Positions 49,858 through 59,806 of a stretch of DNA of 64,000 bases are shown here, piece after piece. How positions within the stretch are numbered: position 1 is the first letter of the stretch; the number at the start of each line of letters is the position of its first letter. The DNA is from a virus: the IMG/VR virus record IMGVR_UViG_3300021505_000001, positions 62,001-126,000 of that record; one strand, 5' to 3'. Position numbers and translations under genes: made by a program. The notes below the pieces were generated by a model. That model saw only the letters and a list, made by a program, of their open reading frames with translations. It ran no database searches and was not told the origin of the DNA.

Positions 49858-50418
49858 TTAATTTACAATTGTTATACATAAAAAGTAAAACAGTCTATCC
49901 ATTAAATTTTCATATCTTCCTACTGGAACTTTTATTCTATAAGAGTTTCCGCTTATTTCTATTTGGTAATTTTGATTATCTAAAACTATTTTTTTCGGTT
50001 TAATACATACTGTTTCCTTAATACTTCTAACTAATATCATCTTTTTATCACTAAATATTTCAATATTATTGTTATAGAAGATAAATTTATATATTTGTTC
50101 CAAATTGATAGTAGTTTTTTTAGTTAGTCGATTAACCCTTCCAGCAACAAATTTCTTCCCTGATATATGTTTTAAAATTATTACAGCTTTAAATAATCCA
50201 AAATTGATTTGAGGATTACTTATTACTGCATAAACACATCCAAACTCTTCATTTATTTTAGTTAAAAAATATTCAGTGTATTTCTTTTGTTTTTGTATTT
50301 TGTACTTTGTTTTCCATTCCTTTATAGAATAAAGAGAATTTGAAATAAAGTTCTTTATTTCAAACCATAAATTTTTTAACCAAGTAATATCTACTTGAAC
50401 TTTTATAATACTCATCAT
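49858..50418 (-). CDS. hypothetical protein (186 aa)
   Basis: I start at ATG 50418 (ATAGGTGC leader), just after the stop of the gene at 50423. The protein is basic, Ile/Lys-rich and mainly beta, with a basic helical N-terminus (WKTKYKIQKQKKYTEYF). Last gene of the operon after tape measure. Not recognised. Confidence 0.5.
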   Translation of the reverse strand: MMSIIKVQVDITWLKNLWFEIKNFISNSLYSIKEWKTKYKIQKQKKYTEYFLTKINEEFGCVYAVISNPQINFGLFKAVIILKHISGKKFVAGRVNRLTKKTTINLEQIYKFIFYNNNIEIFSDKKMILVRSIKETVCIKPKKIVLDNQNYQIEISGNSYRIKVPVGRYENLMDRLFYFLCITIVN

Positions 50419-50422
50419 GCAC

Positions 50423-51193
50423 CTATGATATAATATCTTCAAGTATAAAAACTAAACGATTTCTAAAACCAAGTATTTCTTTAGCTTCTGATACATCCAT
50501 AGCCCCACTTGCTATCATATCCTTTAAGGAATATAAAACTATTGCTGTTGGCACAGCAATATTTGGTAGTATTTTAAAGAAATTATCATCTATCTCTTCC
50601 ACTAACGTGGGGTCATTATCTATTTCAGCTTTTACTATTCTAACAACTGTATTGAACTCTTTATGCCTTTCTAAAAGAGAATTTGTCATTCCTACAATTG
50701 AAAATCCTTCATCTGTCTTTTCTGATACATTATTATTTTTGCTTTTAAAAGTAGTATCATATAATCTCAAAAGTAAGGAATGTTCTAATGATACTTCCCA
50801 AGCAGATGGAATATTTATTTTTATATTGCCTAACTGATTATCTGTTTTAGTCTGAAAAGTCTTTCCACTCTGAGAAATTGTAATTTTAGTACTGGTATTA
50901 AAAAACTGTTTTCGTATTTCTGATCTTTCCTCATCAAAATCCAAAGGAAATTCCTTTATTAATTCTTTTGTTGGAATATCTTCAGATTTTTGGGGTAGAG
51001 TCTTTTGTGAATTTAACAATAAATTTTTAATATCTTCCTCATCCTTACTAAGGATACTATCTTCTAAATATATTCCATAATCCTCCACAAATTGAGCTTT
51101 TAATTTTATAAGCTCTGCCAGTTCCACGGGAGTTAAACAATATATTCTACTTTGCAGATTTTTTATACGGGATATTTGTTCTGTACTCAACAA
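50423..51193 (-). CDS. hypothetical virion-region protein (256 aa)
   Basis: SD AAAAGGAGG. Helical, acidic N-terminal half (STEQISRIKNLQSRIY, then acidic linker), and a C-terminal alpha region (AVPTAIVLYSLKDMIASGA). Two genes downstream of the tape measure in the same direction, so perhaps a tail assembly or baseplate component. No family recognised. Confidence 0.5.
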   Translation of the reverse strand: MLSTEQISRIKNLQSRIYCLTPVELAELIKLKAQFVEDYGIYLEDSILSKDEEDIKNLLLNSQKTLPQKSEDIPTKELIKEFPLDFDEERSEIRKQFFNTSTKITISQSGKTFQTKTDNQLGNIKINIPSAWEVSLEHSLLLRLYDTTFKSKNNNVSEKTDEGFSIVGMTNSLLERHKEFNTVVRIVKAEIDNDPTLVEEIDDNFFKILPNIAVPTAIVLYSLKDMIASGAMDVSEAKEILGFRNRLVFILEDIIS

Positions 51194-51210
51194 TTTAAAC
51201 CTCCTTTTGA

Positions 51211-51612
51211 TTATCGGTTAGACAATCTATTAATTGCGTCTGCTATCATCTGCTTTCTTGCTTGCATAGGCACTAGTGCTGAAATATAATCTACATCTAA
51301 TATACAAATATCTTTCTTTGCCTCTGTATGACTATTAGCCTTAAGATAAACTTTAATTGAATCTAAAGTTTCCTCCTTGTATATTTCTACAACATCTTTT
51401 GTTGGAGTATCTATTGGTAGTATTTCTTTTGTTAAATCTCTACCATGGCAAGCTTCTTGATAGACAAATAATGCTATTTGTTTGCCATAGTCTTGTTCTA
51501 TTTTTTCGAGACTTTTGTTTTGAAAATCAAATATAGAAATATCTTTGTGACAAGGCTTTTGAAAAATATATTGAGGATACAAAAAATTTTTTCTGTCTAC
51601 AACAATTTCCAT
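51211..51612 (-). CDS. hypothetical protein (133 aa)
   Basis: I start at ATG 51612 after AAAGGGGGTTTATTAT, not the longer 51657. Soluble alpha/beta protein (EIVVDRKNFLYPQYIF, then ICILDVDYISALVPMQARK). Position after the tape measure and its own sigma-70-like promoter suggest a separate expression unit. Not recognised. Confidence 0.55.
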   Translation of the reverse strand: MEIVVDRKNFLYPQYIFQKPCHKDISIFDFQNKSLEKIEQDYGKQIALFVYQEACHGRDLTKEILPIDTPTKDVVEIYKEETLDSIKVYLKANSHTEAKKDICILDVDYISALVPMQARKQMIADAINRLSNR

Positions 51613-51706
51613 ATAATAAACCCCCTTTAAAAAATACTCATAAAATCTAATCCCCAAAGATAGGGTTCTAACAGTACTATTACAAATCTCTTACTAATTA
51701 CATTAA

Positions 51707-51735
51707 ATTATACAAAATAAAGAAAAATAATGCAA
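51707..51735 (-). promoter_or_regulatory. sigma-70-like promoter on the - strand
   Basis: On the - strand TTGCAT (51735-51730), 17 bases, TATAAT (51712-51707), a perfect -10. It lies in the 183-base gap between the tape measure stop and the gene at 51211. Confidence 0.45.
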
Positions 51736-51795
51736 GTTTTTAGGATAGTTTATTCTATGCTTAAATGTTGCTATTATTTTCTGGTTAGAACCTTA

Positions 51796-54700
51796 TTATC
51801 CACCAATACTTACATTTGGAGCACTTATATTTATTTGAGCAGCTTCTCTACGTTTATCTTCTGTAGTTTCTGATATAGCTTTTTTTGTTTCATCACCCAT
51901 AAATGGAGAAAGCATCCATTCACTTGTTTTACGTCCTGCCATAGCCGCAATATCAAGCAATCCCGTTCCTCCTGTAGCAAATCCTCCCAATGCCCAATCT
52001 ATAACATCAAAACCCATTTTATTTACGTTTCCTACAGCATTTGATATAGATGAAAAAGCACCAATACCTCTTTCTTTTGTATCTTTCCAAGCATTTTCTA
52101 CAAATGCATCATATCCTCCTTCTGTTAATTTCTTAGGAGTTACCCCACTTATTTCTTTTAGATTTTCAGATAAATTACCACCAGGTGTTACTTTTCCTGT
52201 TTTTGTTTCCTCACTTGTATTCTCTGTTGTATTTCCTTTCTTCTCACCAAAAGCTGATTCAATTGTACTTATTAAACTTTGAAATGCTGATTCAAGATTA
52301 TTAGAAGTTGAAGCTAAACTAGCAAAACTACTTCCAACTTCTTCAGCACCAGTAAATTGTCTTTCAAAACCAAGTTTTTCAGCCGTTTTAGCTTGTGTTT
52401 CTAATCCAGCTACTTGTTTACTCATAAAAGTTAAAGTAGGTTTCCTAAATAACTGTCCAATATCTTCCATTGAAGCCCCTGAAAGCATAAGGGACTCTGC
52501 CATTTGTGGACCGGCTTGTGCTAAAGTTTCATAACTTATTAAACCTTTTTCAAGAAGTGATTTATATGCCATTCCTTGAGACTTACGAAAACCCATATAT
52601 TCTTCAGGAGATACAGCTCCATAAGCCATAGCAACACTTTCTAAAGACTTATTCATTTTAGCTCCTTGAATTACCATTCCTTGTGTCTGAGGCACAAATT
52701 CTTGTAGTTTTTGAACAAGAAGTTGTCTGTTTTCTGGTTGTAATAAATTTTCGGAAACACGGGTTGGTTGCCAATTTTCATATAACATTTCATTGATTGT
52801 ACGGGTAGCTATTTGAGGAACAACTTCTCTACGATATGTTTCTCCTACTTGTTGTTTTGATTCTTTAAATTGTTGACTTTGTTTTTGTAATTCAGCTAAC
52901 ATTTGGCGTAAAATAGCTTCAACCATTTTTTGCCCTGTTTCTGATTCTGGTTTAACACCAGCAGCTTTAAGAGAAGTTTCAATTCCTGCACGGAGTTCTT
53001 TTTCATAATCCCCACGAAAACGTAAATTACCCCCTTTACTAATTTCTGTAATATTTTTAAAATCAACAACACCTCGTGACATAAGAGGACTTATATTTTC
53101 ACCCCATGTTGTCATAAAAGCTTCTCTTTTTTCAGGAGAAATATTTAATCCTCTTTTTGTAGTTTCATATAGAGTTTTTGATACCTCAAAAGGCATTTTT
53201 GTCATTTTAACATATTCTTCTCTCCAACTACTAAAATCAGGCATTTTTTCAGGTAGTTTATATTCCTTTTCAATAGCTTTCATTTCTTTTCCTGCTTTGG
53301 TTCCAGCTTCACTAATAGGTGTTTCCATATATGATTTTTCAAGTCTACTAAGATACTCTTGATTTGTTGCAGAAGATGCTAAACGTTTTTGTTCTTTTTC
53401 TCTTTTATATCCAGCATATAATTTGTATAATTCTGCACCACCTACCATAGCAGTCCCTATTCCTATTGTCCAAGGATTAGGAATCATCATCATTCCTGCA
53501 CCAAGTGCTTCAATACCACCTGCAACTGTCATTGAAGTACTTTGAGTTCGGTAACCTTCTACCATTGAGGATACACCCCTTAAACCACCAATACCAATAC
53601 CACCATAACGCAGATAACGCCCAAATGCATTACTTCTTTGGAATGCCCGTGCATAGGGGGAACCTTCTTCTGCCCAAACTGGAGGCGTAGCACTTATATT
53701 AAGTAAACCTTTTAATCCACCTTGTAATCTTCCCATATTTAATTGTGGATTTGTAAATCGTCCAATTATTGTAGGAATAGTTGTTGATAATGCTGTACCT
53801 ATAGTTGTAGCTAATCTACCAATTCCACTACTTCCACCTACTCTAGCAAGTTTATCTCCTATTCCTGCAAAACCACCAACTTTACTCCATAGCCCAGGAC
53901 CAAATTGTAATGCAGAACCAATACCAATATCTAATAACCCTTGCATATATCTACCTTTTGATATATCTTCTCCACCAACAGAATACATAGAAGTTCCAAG
54001 AAGCCATCTAGCAGCAGCTCCAGTACCTTTTCTTGTAGCTATAGAAGGAGCTAACCAAGCAGCGGCTCCTGTTCCTGTTTGTAGTAGTTTTCCAAAACCT
54101 TGAAGAAGTCCACCATATCCGCCACCAGAAAAAGCTTCTCGTATAGCAGATGGTATTCCTTTAATTCCACTACCAATCATAGCTCCAGGAAGTTCAACTG
54201 CTGTTCGTACTGTTTGCTGTAACATAACACCTGCTATTGGTTTAAAGGATGTCATTGCAGCTTTTTGCATAACATCAGCCATTCGTTTCATAACAGGGGC
54301 AAAAGTACTATCATTTATAGAACTACCAACTTCATCAATACTATCTTCAAGTGCAGAAAGAAAATCATTTATAAGACGTGCTGTAGCACGTTTCATTTGT
54401 TCTCCACCTTCACTTCCACCCATTACTTCAGCAGCTTTTGTAGCTTTTTGATAACTTCCAATACTACCAAACAATTTCTTATTAAAATCTGAAATTATAC
54501 TACCTATACCTCCACTTAAATTCATTCCTCCAACAATACTTTGTATAACTTGATTAATAGCTGTAGCTGATAATGCCATGCCACCTTGAGTTGTTCCATA
54601 AAGACGAGTAGTAACACTAGCCAGCTCCTGATTATAATCTGATTTAAAACGAGATATATCTAAGCCTGCTTTTGCTATATCTCTTAAGGCATCTGCTATA

Positions 54701-57105
54701 TTTGTAGCTTTAGACAGATCAGCTTTAGCATATTCAGATTTAGATGCCACACGTTGAATAGTAGTTCTTTCAATATATCCCTGTTGTGATTCTGGTAACA
54801 AACGTCCCAGCTCAGTATTTTTTAATTCTATTATTTGAGAACTTTGTATTTTTTGTTCTCCACCAAGTAATTTAAGAACATCTTGTGTTAATGGTTGGTT
54901 TTGGCGGGAAACCATAGGAAGTATTAAAGCAGATGTTAAACTATCTGAAAGGTTTCTTAACTGAACATCAAACTGAGCACCTTTACTCATTAATATTTCA
55001 TTACCACCAAACATGTTCATCATAGCTTGTGCCATAATGTTTAGTTTTTCTTCACCAGTACCACCTTTAAATTCTGCAACTGTTTTACCAGCATAAGAGG
55101 CCAAAAGTTCAGGAGATATATTAAATCTCATCTGAAGTGATCTGAATTGTCCACCTAACATTTCACGTATAGCAAATAAAGCACCACCAGTACCTTGTTC
55201 AGGAGCTAACATACTCAATAACTGAACAGTATTAAACATCTGTTTTTGAAATTGTGGTTGTGTAGCTAATGGACGTGTTGATGGATATGTTGCCATAGCT
55301 GTTAACACTTCCATTGCTTCTGGAAATTGAATTGGTTGTGTTTGAGCTATTCTTAAAGCAGAACTTACTGCTTGTTGTGAATATGAGCGTGAACCAAGTA
55401 AAGCTTGCATACTATTCATACGCCCTTGTATATCAGACATAATTTGAGGAGCTTGTTGAGCAAATCCAGCAATTTCCTGATACATAGGTTGTAAACCAGT
55501 AATATTTCCTGCTGTCTGATATACAGGTTGTACTGCTTGATATGTAGCTTCCATTGGTATTCTTGTCATGGCTTCAAATACTGCACCAGACATACCAAAC
55601 ATCAAAGCCCATTGGAGTTGTTGAATATTCATACCAACAAACTGTTCACCTACACCTTTGACAGTTGGAGCATACTGATATTTTATCTTTTCTCCAAATG
55701 TCATTTTTTCACTACCACCAAGAAGTGACTGTTGTCGTCTTAGTGTTTTAGCACTTCTAGATAATTGTGCAATTTCACGATAAAGATCATTATTAACTGA
55801 TTTTAAACGTTGTGGTTTAATTGAATCAGATGCCTGTTTAAATTTCTCTGAAAAATCAGATGCAGCCTCCTGAAATTGTTGAGAATATCTATTCCATTCA
55901 TCTGTACCTGGTTCAGCTTTTTCTAATTTACTTTGTAATTTATCAGCTCTGGCAAAAGATTCTTCAAGCCCTCTAAAATTTATACCTGTTTCTCTTTCTG
56001 CTTTTCGTACATCACCACCATAAGCTTCTTTTATTTTGTTTATAATAGATGCTTCAACAGATGTCGCTTTTCGACCAACATCCATCACAGCAGCCGTTTT
56101 CATTTCTCTGGCTGATAAATTTCTATCAATTTCACTTATATTAGATTTAACAGCTCCTATAAGTCCTGCAAAAGCATCTTGACTTGTAAATTGAAAAGAA
56201 CCCCCCATCCCATGTATAGATGTTGCGGGTCCAAACATACGGGTTGCTGAATGAATTCCACCAGTTTGAACTTGTTCTTGAAAAGCTTGCATATAATTTT
56301 CAAGACTTCGAAAAGCTGGTTGTGATAACTGTTGTGCTTCTCTTGCTTGTCTTTGTGACAAACCTCTTTCAAGAGCATCAACAACATCCTGTGTAAAAAC
56401 ATCAGGCCGTTGTTGTTGAAGTTCTTTAACACCTGAACGGGCATTCAAGGTAGCCATATAATCTTGTAAAATTTTATTCTGTCCTTCTTTATCAAAAAAA
56501 CCTCTATCTGTTCCTCTGAGATATGTAAGACTGGATTCTAACGAACCAAGAGCAGTATTCAATTGAGATGGAGAAAAATTCTCTCTCATTAAATTACCTG
56601 CCTGAATTTCAGTTTGATAAGCTGGATACTTTTTAGGTTCTAAAGGACTTTCTGATAACAGGGATGCACGCAAACCTTTAAGAACTTCTTCCTCTTTATA
56701 ACCAGGAATTGTGCTAGGGGGTGGAATATACTGAGGAGGATTATTATAATCATAGGCATAGGGATTTGTGGGTCCTTCTGGTGGCACATTTCCACTTGTA
56801 GAAGATATAGATTCATCAAAATCTTTAGCAGACCTACTAGCCCCTCTCAATTGTTGATTAAAATCATCAAAAGCAGAACGTACATCTTCCATTAATGATT
56901 TAATATCATTATCTTTTGCTGAGGGACGTATTTTTTGAGAAGCTTCTGATGTTCCACCAGTAGCAGAACCAACTAATTTATTAATACCAGTATCTAATTT
57001 ATTAAAGATATCTGATAACCCATTAATAGATTCAGCAGATGTTTGTAATATTTCTAATATAGTATTGGCTGTTCCTATATCAGAAGAAGAACCAGTAGGT
57101 GGCAT
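51796..57105 (-). CDS. tape measure protein (1769 aa)
   Basis: Sets tail length during assembly and is ejected at infection. Recognised by size, low Cys and high Gln/Ala/Ser/Gly content, and a TMP-type core (about residues 480-720, e.g. ALRIAQTQPIQFPEAMEVL, then GGQFRSLQMRFNI). Long hydrophobic Gly-rich stretches (about 1000-1240, e.g. IGGLRGVSSMVEG, GAGMMMIPNPWTIGIGTAMV) may cross the host membrane. The C-terminal third is helical and charged. At about 1.5 angstrom per residue it predicts a tail of roughly 265 nm. Confidence 0.85.
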   Translation of the reverse strand: MPPTGSSSDIGTANTILEILQTSAESINGLSDIFNKLDTGINKLVGSATGGTSEASQKIRPSAKDNDIKSLMEDVRSAFDDFNQQLRGASRSAKDFDESISSTSGNVPPEGPTNPYAYDYNNPPQYIPPPSTIPGYKEEEVLKGLRASLLSESPLEPKKYPAYQTEIQAGNLMRENFSPSQLNTALGSLESSLTYLRGTDRGFFDKEGQNKILQDYMATLNARSGVKELQQQRPDVFTQDVVDALERGLSQRQAREAQQLSQPAFRSLENYMQAFQEQVQTGGIHSATRMFGPATSIHGMGGSFQFTSQDAFAGLIGAVKSNISEIDRNLSAREMKTAAVMDVGRKATSVEASIINKIKEAYGGDVRKAERETGINFRGLEESFARADKLQSKLEKAEPGTDEWNRYSQQFQEAASDFSEKFKQASDSIKPQRLKSVNNDLYREIAQLSRSAKTLRRQQSLLGGSEKMTFGEKIKYQYAPTVKGVGEQFVGMNIQQLQWALMFGMSGAVFEAMTRIPMEATYQAVQPVYQTAGNITGLQPMYQEIAGFAQQAPQIMSDIQGRMNSMQALLGSRSYSQQAVSSALRIAQTQPIQFPEAMEVLTAMATYPSTRPLATQPQFQKQMFNTVQLLSMLAPEQGTGGALFAIREMLGGQFRSLQMRFNISPELLASYAGKTVAEFKGGTGEEKLNIMAQAMMNMFGGNEILMSKGAQFDVQLRNLSDSLTSALILPMVSRQNQPLTQDVLKLLGGEQKIQSSQIIELKNTELGRLLPESQQGYIERTTIQRVASKSEYAKADLSKATNIADALRDIAKAGLDISRFKSDYNQELASVTTRLYGTTQGGMALSATAINQVIQSIVGGMNLSGGIGSIISDFNKKLFGSIGSYQKATKAAEVMGGSEGGEQMKRATARLINDFLSALEDSIDEVGSSINDSTFAPVMKRMADVMQKAAMTSFKPIAGVMLQQTVRTAVELPGAMIGSGIKGIPSAIREAFSGGGYGGLLQGFGKLLQTGTGAAAWLAPSIATRKGTGAAARWLLGTSMYSVGGEDISKGRYMQGLLDIGIGSALQFGPGLWSKVGGFAGIGDKLARVGGSSGIGRLATTIGTALSTTIPTIIGRFTNPQLNMGRLQGGLKGLLNISATPPVWAEEGSPYARAFQRSNAFGRYLRYGGIGIGGLRGVSSMVEGYRTQSTSMTVAGGIEALGAGMMMIPNPWTIGIGTAMVGGAELYKLYAGYKREKEQKRLASSATNQEYLSRLEKSYMETPISEAGTKAGKEMKAIEKEYKLPEKMPDFSSWREEYVKMTKMPFEVSKTLYETTKRGLNISPEKREAFMTTWGENISPLMSRGVVDFKNITEISKGGNLRFRGDYEKELRAGIETSLKAAGVKPESETGQKMVEAILRQMLAELQKQSQQFKESKQQVGETYRREVVPQIATRTINEMLYENWQPTRVSENLLQPENRQLLVQKLQEFVPQTQGMVIQGAKMNKSLESVAMAYGAVSPEEYMGFRKSQGMAYKSLLEKGLISYETLAQAGPQMAESLMLSGASMEDIGQLFRKPTLTFMSKQVAGLETQAKTAEKLGFERQFTGAEEVGSSFASLASTSNNLESAFQSLISTIESAFGEKKGNTTENTSEETKTGKVTPGGNLSENLKEISGVTPKKLTEGGYDAFVENAWKDTKERGIGAFSSISNAVGNVNKMGFDVIDWALGGFATGGTGLLDIAAMAGRKTSEWMLSPFMGDETKKAISETTEDKRREAAQINISAPNVSIGG

Positions 57106-57116
57106 AATTTAACTCC

Positions 57117-57881
57117 TTATAAATTATACATTTCATCAGCGAATCCCATTTTAATGGCATCCTTAGCAGTAAACCAAGATTCACTTTTTAACATCTCTTT
57201 TGTTTCATCTACAGATAATTTCGTTTTACTTGAAATAAAACTGACTAATTGTTTATAGATATTTTCAAGATGTTTCATATAATCAAGAATATCCTGATGT
57301 TTTCCTACAATTCCTGTTCTAAACTGATGAACAAGAATATGAGTGTTTGGTGTTATATATCTCTTTTTCCCAGCTATAAGAATACTTACTGCCATAGAAG
57401 CAACTGTACCAGTTCCAACAGTGTATATTGGAATAGGAAAATTTTCCATAAAATCAATTAAATCAAAACCATCTGACATAGACCCACCAGGACTATTTAT
57501 ATGTAAATAAATTGCCATTTCCTTTGGATTATGAACACCAATATTAAAATAATTTTTTGTAACACAACCTCTCATATCAATTAAAAATCTTTTAATTTCA
57601 TTGACACTTTCTTTATGTACTTCCCCACGAAAATATAAGTGATTACCATCTACATATATAATTGGAAAATCTACAAACAAAAATCCCCATACAAAATCTA
57701 CATCTTTTCTAATATTTTCATTGGAATATCTACTCGCTTGAAATTTATCCTTTGTAGATTTATCATCCTCTTCAGGATTTTTAGGTAACAAACCTACAGA
57801 TTCTCTAACCTTCTCTAAATCATCAGATTTATAACTTAATAAATCTTCTATATTTGGTACTTCATTTACAGGAATAAACAT
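57117..57881 (-). CDS. ClpP-like serine protease, putative head protease
   Basis: ClpP-fold motifs: YLHINSPGGSMSDGFDLID (126-143), the nucleophile Ser162 in GTVASMAVSIL, His185 in HILVHQFRTG, and a later Asp in the helical end. The first 60 residues are an acidic, phage-specific extension. It lies between the capsid and tape measure genes, where ClpP-type proteases process prohead proteins in many phages. Since a gp21-type protease is also present at 60900, its actual target (capsid, tape measure or a host protein) is open. Late motif 33 bases upstream. Confidence 0.8.
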   Translation of the reverse strand: MFIPVNEVPNIEDLLSYKSDDLEKVRESVGLLPKNPEEDDKSTKDKFQASRYSNENIRKDVDFVWGFLFVDFPIIYVDGNHLYFRGEVHKESVNEIKRFLIDMRGCVTKNYFNIGVHNPKEMAIYLHINSPGGSMSDGFDLIDFMENFPIPIYTVGTGTVASMAVSILIAGKKRYITPNTHILVHQFRTGIVGKHQDILDYMKHLENIYKQLVSFISSKTKLSVDETKEMLKSESWFTAKDAIKMGFADEMYNL

Positions 57882-57914
57882 TTTTTTAAACCTCCTATTT
57901 TATTGTTGTTTTTC

Positions 57915-57923
57915 AATGTTTTA
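57915..57923 (-). promoter_or_regulatory. late promoter motif before the ClpP-like/tape measure operon
   Basis: On the - strand TAAAACATT followed by GAAAAACAAC, 33 bases before the start at 57881. It lies between the homing endonuclease 2 stop and the protease. Confidence 0.6.
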
Positions 57924-57930
57924 CTATTAC

Positions 57931-59697
57931 TCAAAGAAATAAATATTTTAGATTACCAGCGTCATAGATTCTTCTATATCCATGTATGTATAAATTTTCT
58001 GAAGTACTTAGATTGGAATTAAAATTTGGTAGGAGTTTTTTTAATTTATATCGTTGGAAACTAATTCTATGCTTTAAAGAATAAATATCATCCTGATGAA
58101 AAACCCAAAAATTTGGTTTGGTTATCGATAAAAGCTTGAAATTATTTATTTCATAAACACTACCATTACTCCATCTACGATTAGCAAAACTTATAATTTT
58201 ACAGTTTCCATTGTGTTTTAAAAGCTTTGAAAACCCACCAACAACAGATATATATTTTAAATTACAATAGCGTAACAATTCAATTGTATCTTGATTTCCA
58301 AAACGAGATTTGCCAAAAGACATACAGGCAACTAACATATTTTTAAATAATAATCCTATATGTAAATTTCCACCAACAATACCTCCTTGTAAATGATTAT
58401 CATAATAAAAATTATTTGCTTCTTTTTGAGATAGTTTAATTATATTACAATTTCTTGCATAAATCTTCTTTTTAAAAAGACCAAACTTAGAAGATATAAC
58501 AGACTCCCAAATTTTTTGTTTGTTAGGATTATTCCATTCATTTTCAAAAATCTGAAGTAGTAAGATACCTTTTTGAGAAGCTTTATTAGCCTTTTCCCAT
58601 AGTCTACTTTTTAGTTTACCTTCCATATAAGCATTATTTGGGTGGTAACCAAATGAATGCCATATCATACTATGGAATTCTATTCCTATTTTCTTTTCAG
58701 GAACATAAACATCTATTTCAAATGGTGGGATAACATTTCTTACATTTAATTCTATTTTATCTATTCCAATTGATTCTAAAAAGTCTTTAATTTCCACCTC
58801 AAATCGGGAGTGTCCTCTATATGGTTTATAAGGAATACCAATACGATTTAAATGACATCTGATATTAGTTAAATTATTTATCCCAAAAAAAGACATCATT
58901 TCCCGATAGCGAATAGTTCCATCAGAATTAATAAAATTCTCTTTAATAAAAGAACTATTATTCCATAAATCAAGATTTTTTATATGCCTTTGTGATGGAT
59001 TAGATACACCATAACGTTGCATACAAGTATTTTCTCTTTTTTCAACTATAGCTTTAAGCTGGCTAACATTATCGACACCATACCTCTTTTTTACTGTCTC
59101 TTTAATCTTTCTTTTAACTTTATCTGATTGAGATGGATGGCAACCATAATTCTCTACAAATTTTCTTTTTATCTTTCTTTTTATTATTTCAGATTGGAAA
59201 GTAAATTCTGTACCATATCTTTCTTTATTTGTTTTCTTTCGTTTTTCAGTAGCTTTTTTACTATGAGCTTTTAATGAATTGTTTTTTTGAAAATTAGAAT
59301 TATGAAAATTTGAGGCATAACCATACCTTTTTATAAAAGTAGCTTTTGTAGCCTCTTTTAAATGAATTTTACGAGCTTCTAAACTTCCATATTTTTTAAT
59401 CCAAGTTTCTTCAGTTTTTTTCTTTTTCCTTTCATCACTATTAGCACACTTAATACTACAGTAAGGAGCATAACCTTTATTAAAAGATATAAAACGAGAT
59501 TTTTTTAATTTACAATGTTTGCATATAGAAGTACCGTATAGGATAACATATAATCTTTCACTAAGAGAACTATCCTCTGAAAGGAAATTTGTAGCTCTTA
59601 TAATTTTCTCTAACAAATCTTTCTTAGTACGAAAAATTAAACCAAAACTTTTTGGTGATTTATCTTTAATAAGTTTACTTATTTCCTGTTTTAACAT
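57931..59697 (-). CDS. Vsr-like (EDxHD) homing endonuclease 2
   Basis: Same architecture as the gene at 46304: an N-terminal CKHCKLKK...YCSIKC finger, repeats with KKYG(V/S)xx and RYGTEFTFQ/RYGVSNPSQ, core PPFEIDVYVP then IGIEFHSMIWHS near residue 323, and the C-terminal NHLQGGIVGG, VVGGFSK and FANRRWSNGSVY. The core has IEFHS where copy 1 has ELDG, so the catalytic set may differ. SD AGGAGTATTTTCG. It is inserted between the capsid gene terminator and the ClpP-like operon, so it interrupts late genes without breaking a reading frame. Confidence 0.8.
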   Translation of the reverse strand: MLKQEISKLIKDKSPKSFGLIFRTKKDLLEKIIRATNFLSEDSSLSERLYVILYGTSICKHCKLKKSRFISFNKGYAPYCSIKCANSDERKKKKTEETWIKKYGSLEARKIHLKEATKATFIKRYGYASNFHNSNFQKNNSLKAHSKKATEKRKKTNKERYGTEFTFQSEIIKRKIKRKFVENYGCHPSQSDKVKRKIKETVKKRYGVDNVSQLKAIVEKRENTCMQRYGVSNPSQRHIKNLDLWNNSSFIKENFINSDGTIRYREMMSFFGINNLTNIRCHLNRIGIPYKPYRGHSRFEVEIKDFLESIGIDKIELNVRNVIPPFEIDVYVPEKKIGIEFHSMIWHSFGYHPNNAYMEGKLKSRLWEKANKASQKGILLLQIFENEWNNPNKQKIWESVISSKFGLFKKKIYARNCNIIKLSQKEANNFYYDNHLQGGIVGGNLHIGLLFKNMLVACMSFGKSRFGNQDTIELLRYCNLKYISVVGGFSKLLKHNGNCKIISFANRRWSNGSVYEINNFKLLSITKPNFWVFHQDDIYSLKHRISFQRYKLKKLLPNFNSNLSTSENLYIHGYRRIYDAGNLKYLFL

Positions 59698-59742
59698 CGA
59701 AAATACTCCTGGATAAGGTTTGTTGTAATGTAACCTTTAGAA

Positions 59743-59784
59743 CAAAAAAAAGCAAGGAGTATTTATTAGATACCCCTTGCTTTT
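59743..59784 (-). terminator. terminator after the major capsid gene
   Basis: On the - strand AAAAGCAAGG pairs with CCTTGCTTTT, followed by more Ts (59746-59743). Ends the capsid transcript before homing endonuclease 2. Confidence 0.75.
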
Positions 59785-59806
59785 AAAGTTTATAGGAGAA
59801 TTAATC

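Noticed and set aside
54265-54492. Open frames antisense to the tape measure, protease-scaffold and other long genes
   Set aside because: They lack ribosome binding sites, lie wholly opposite well-supported genes and have atypical composition (Ser/Phe/Ile-rich), as expected of shadows.
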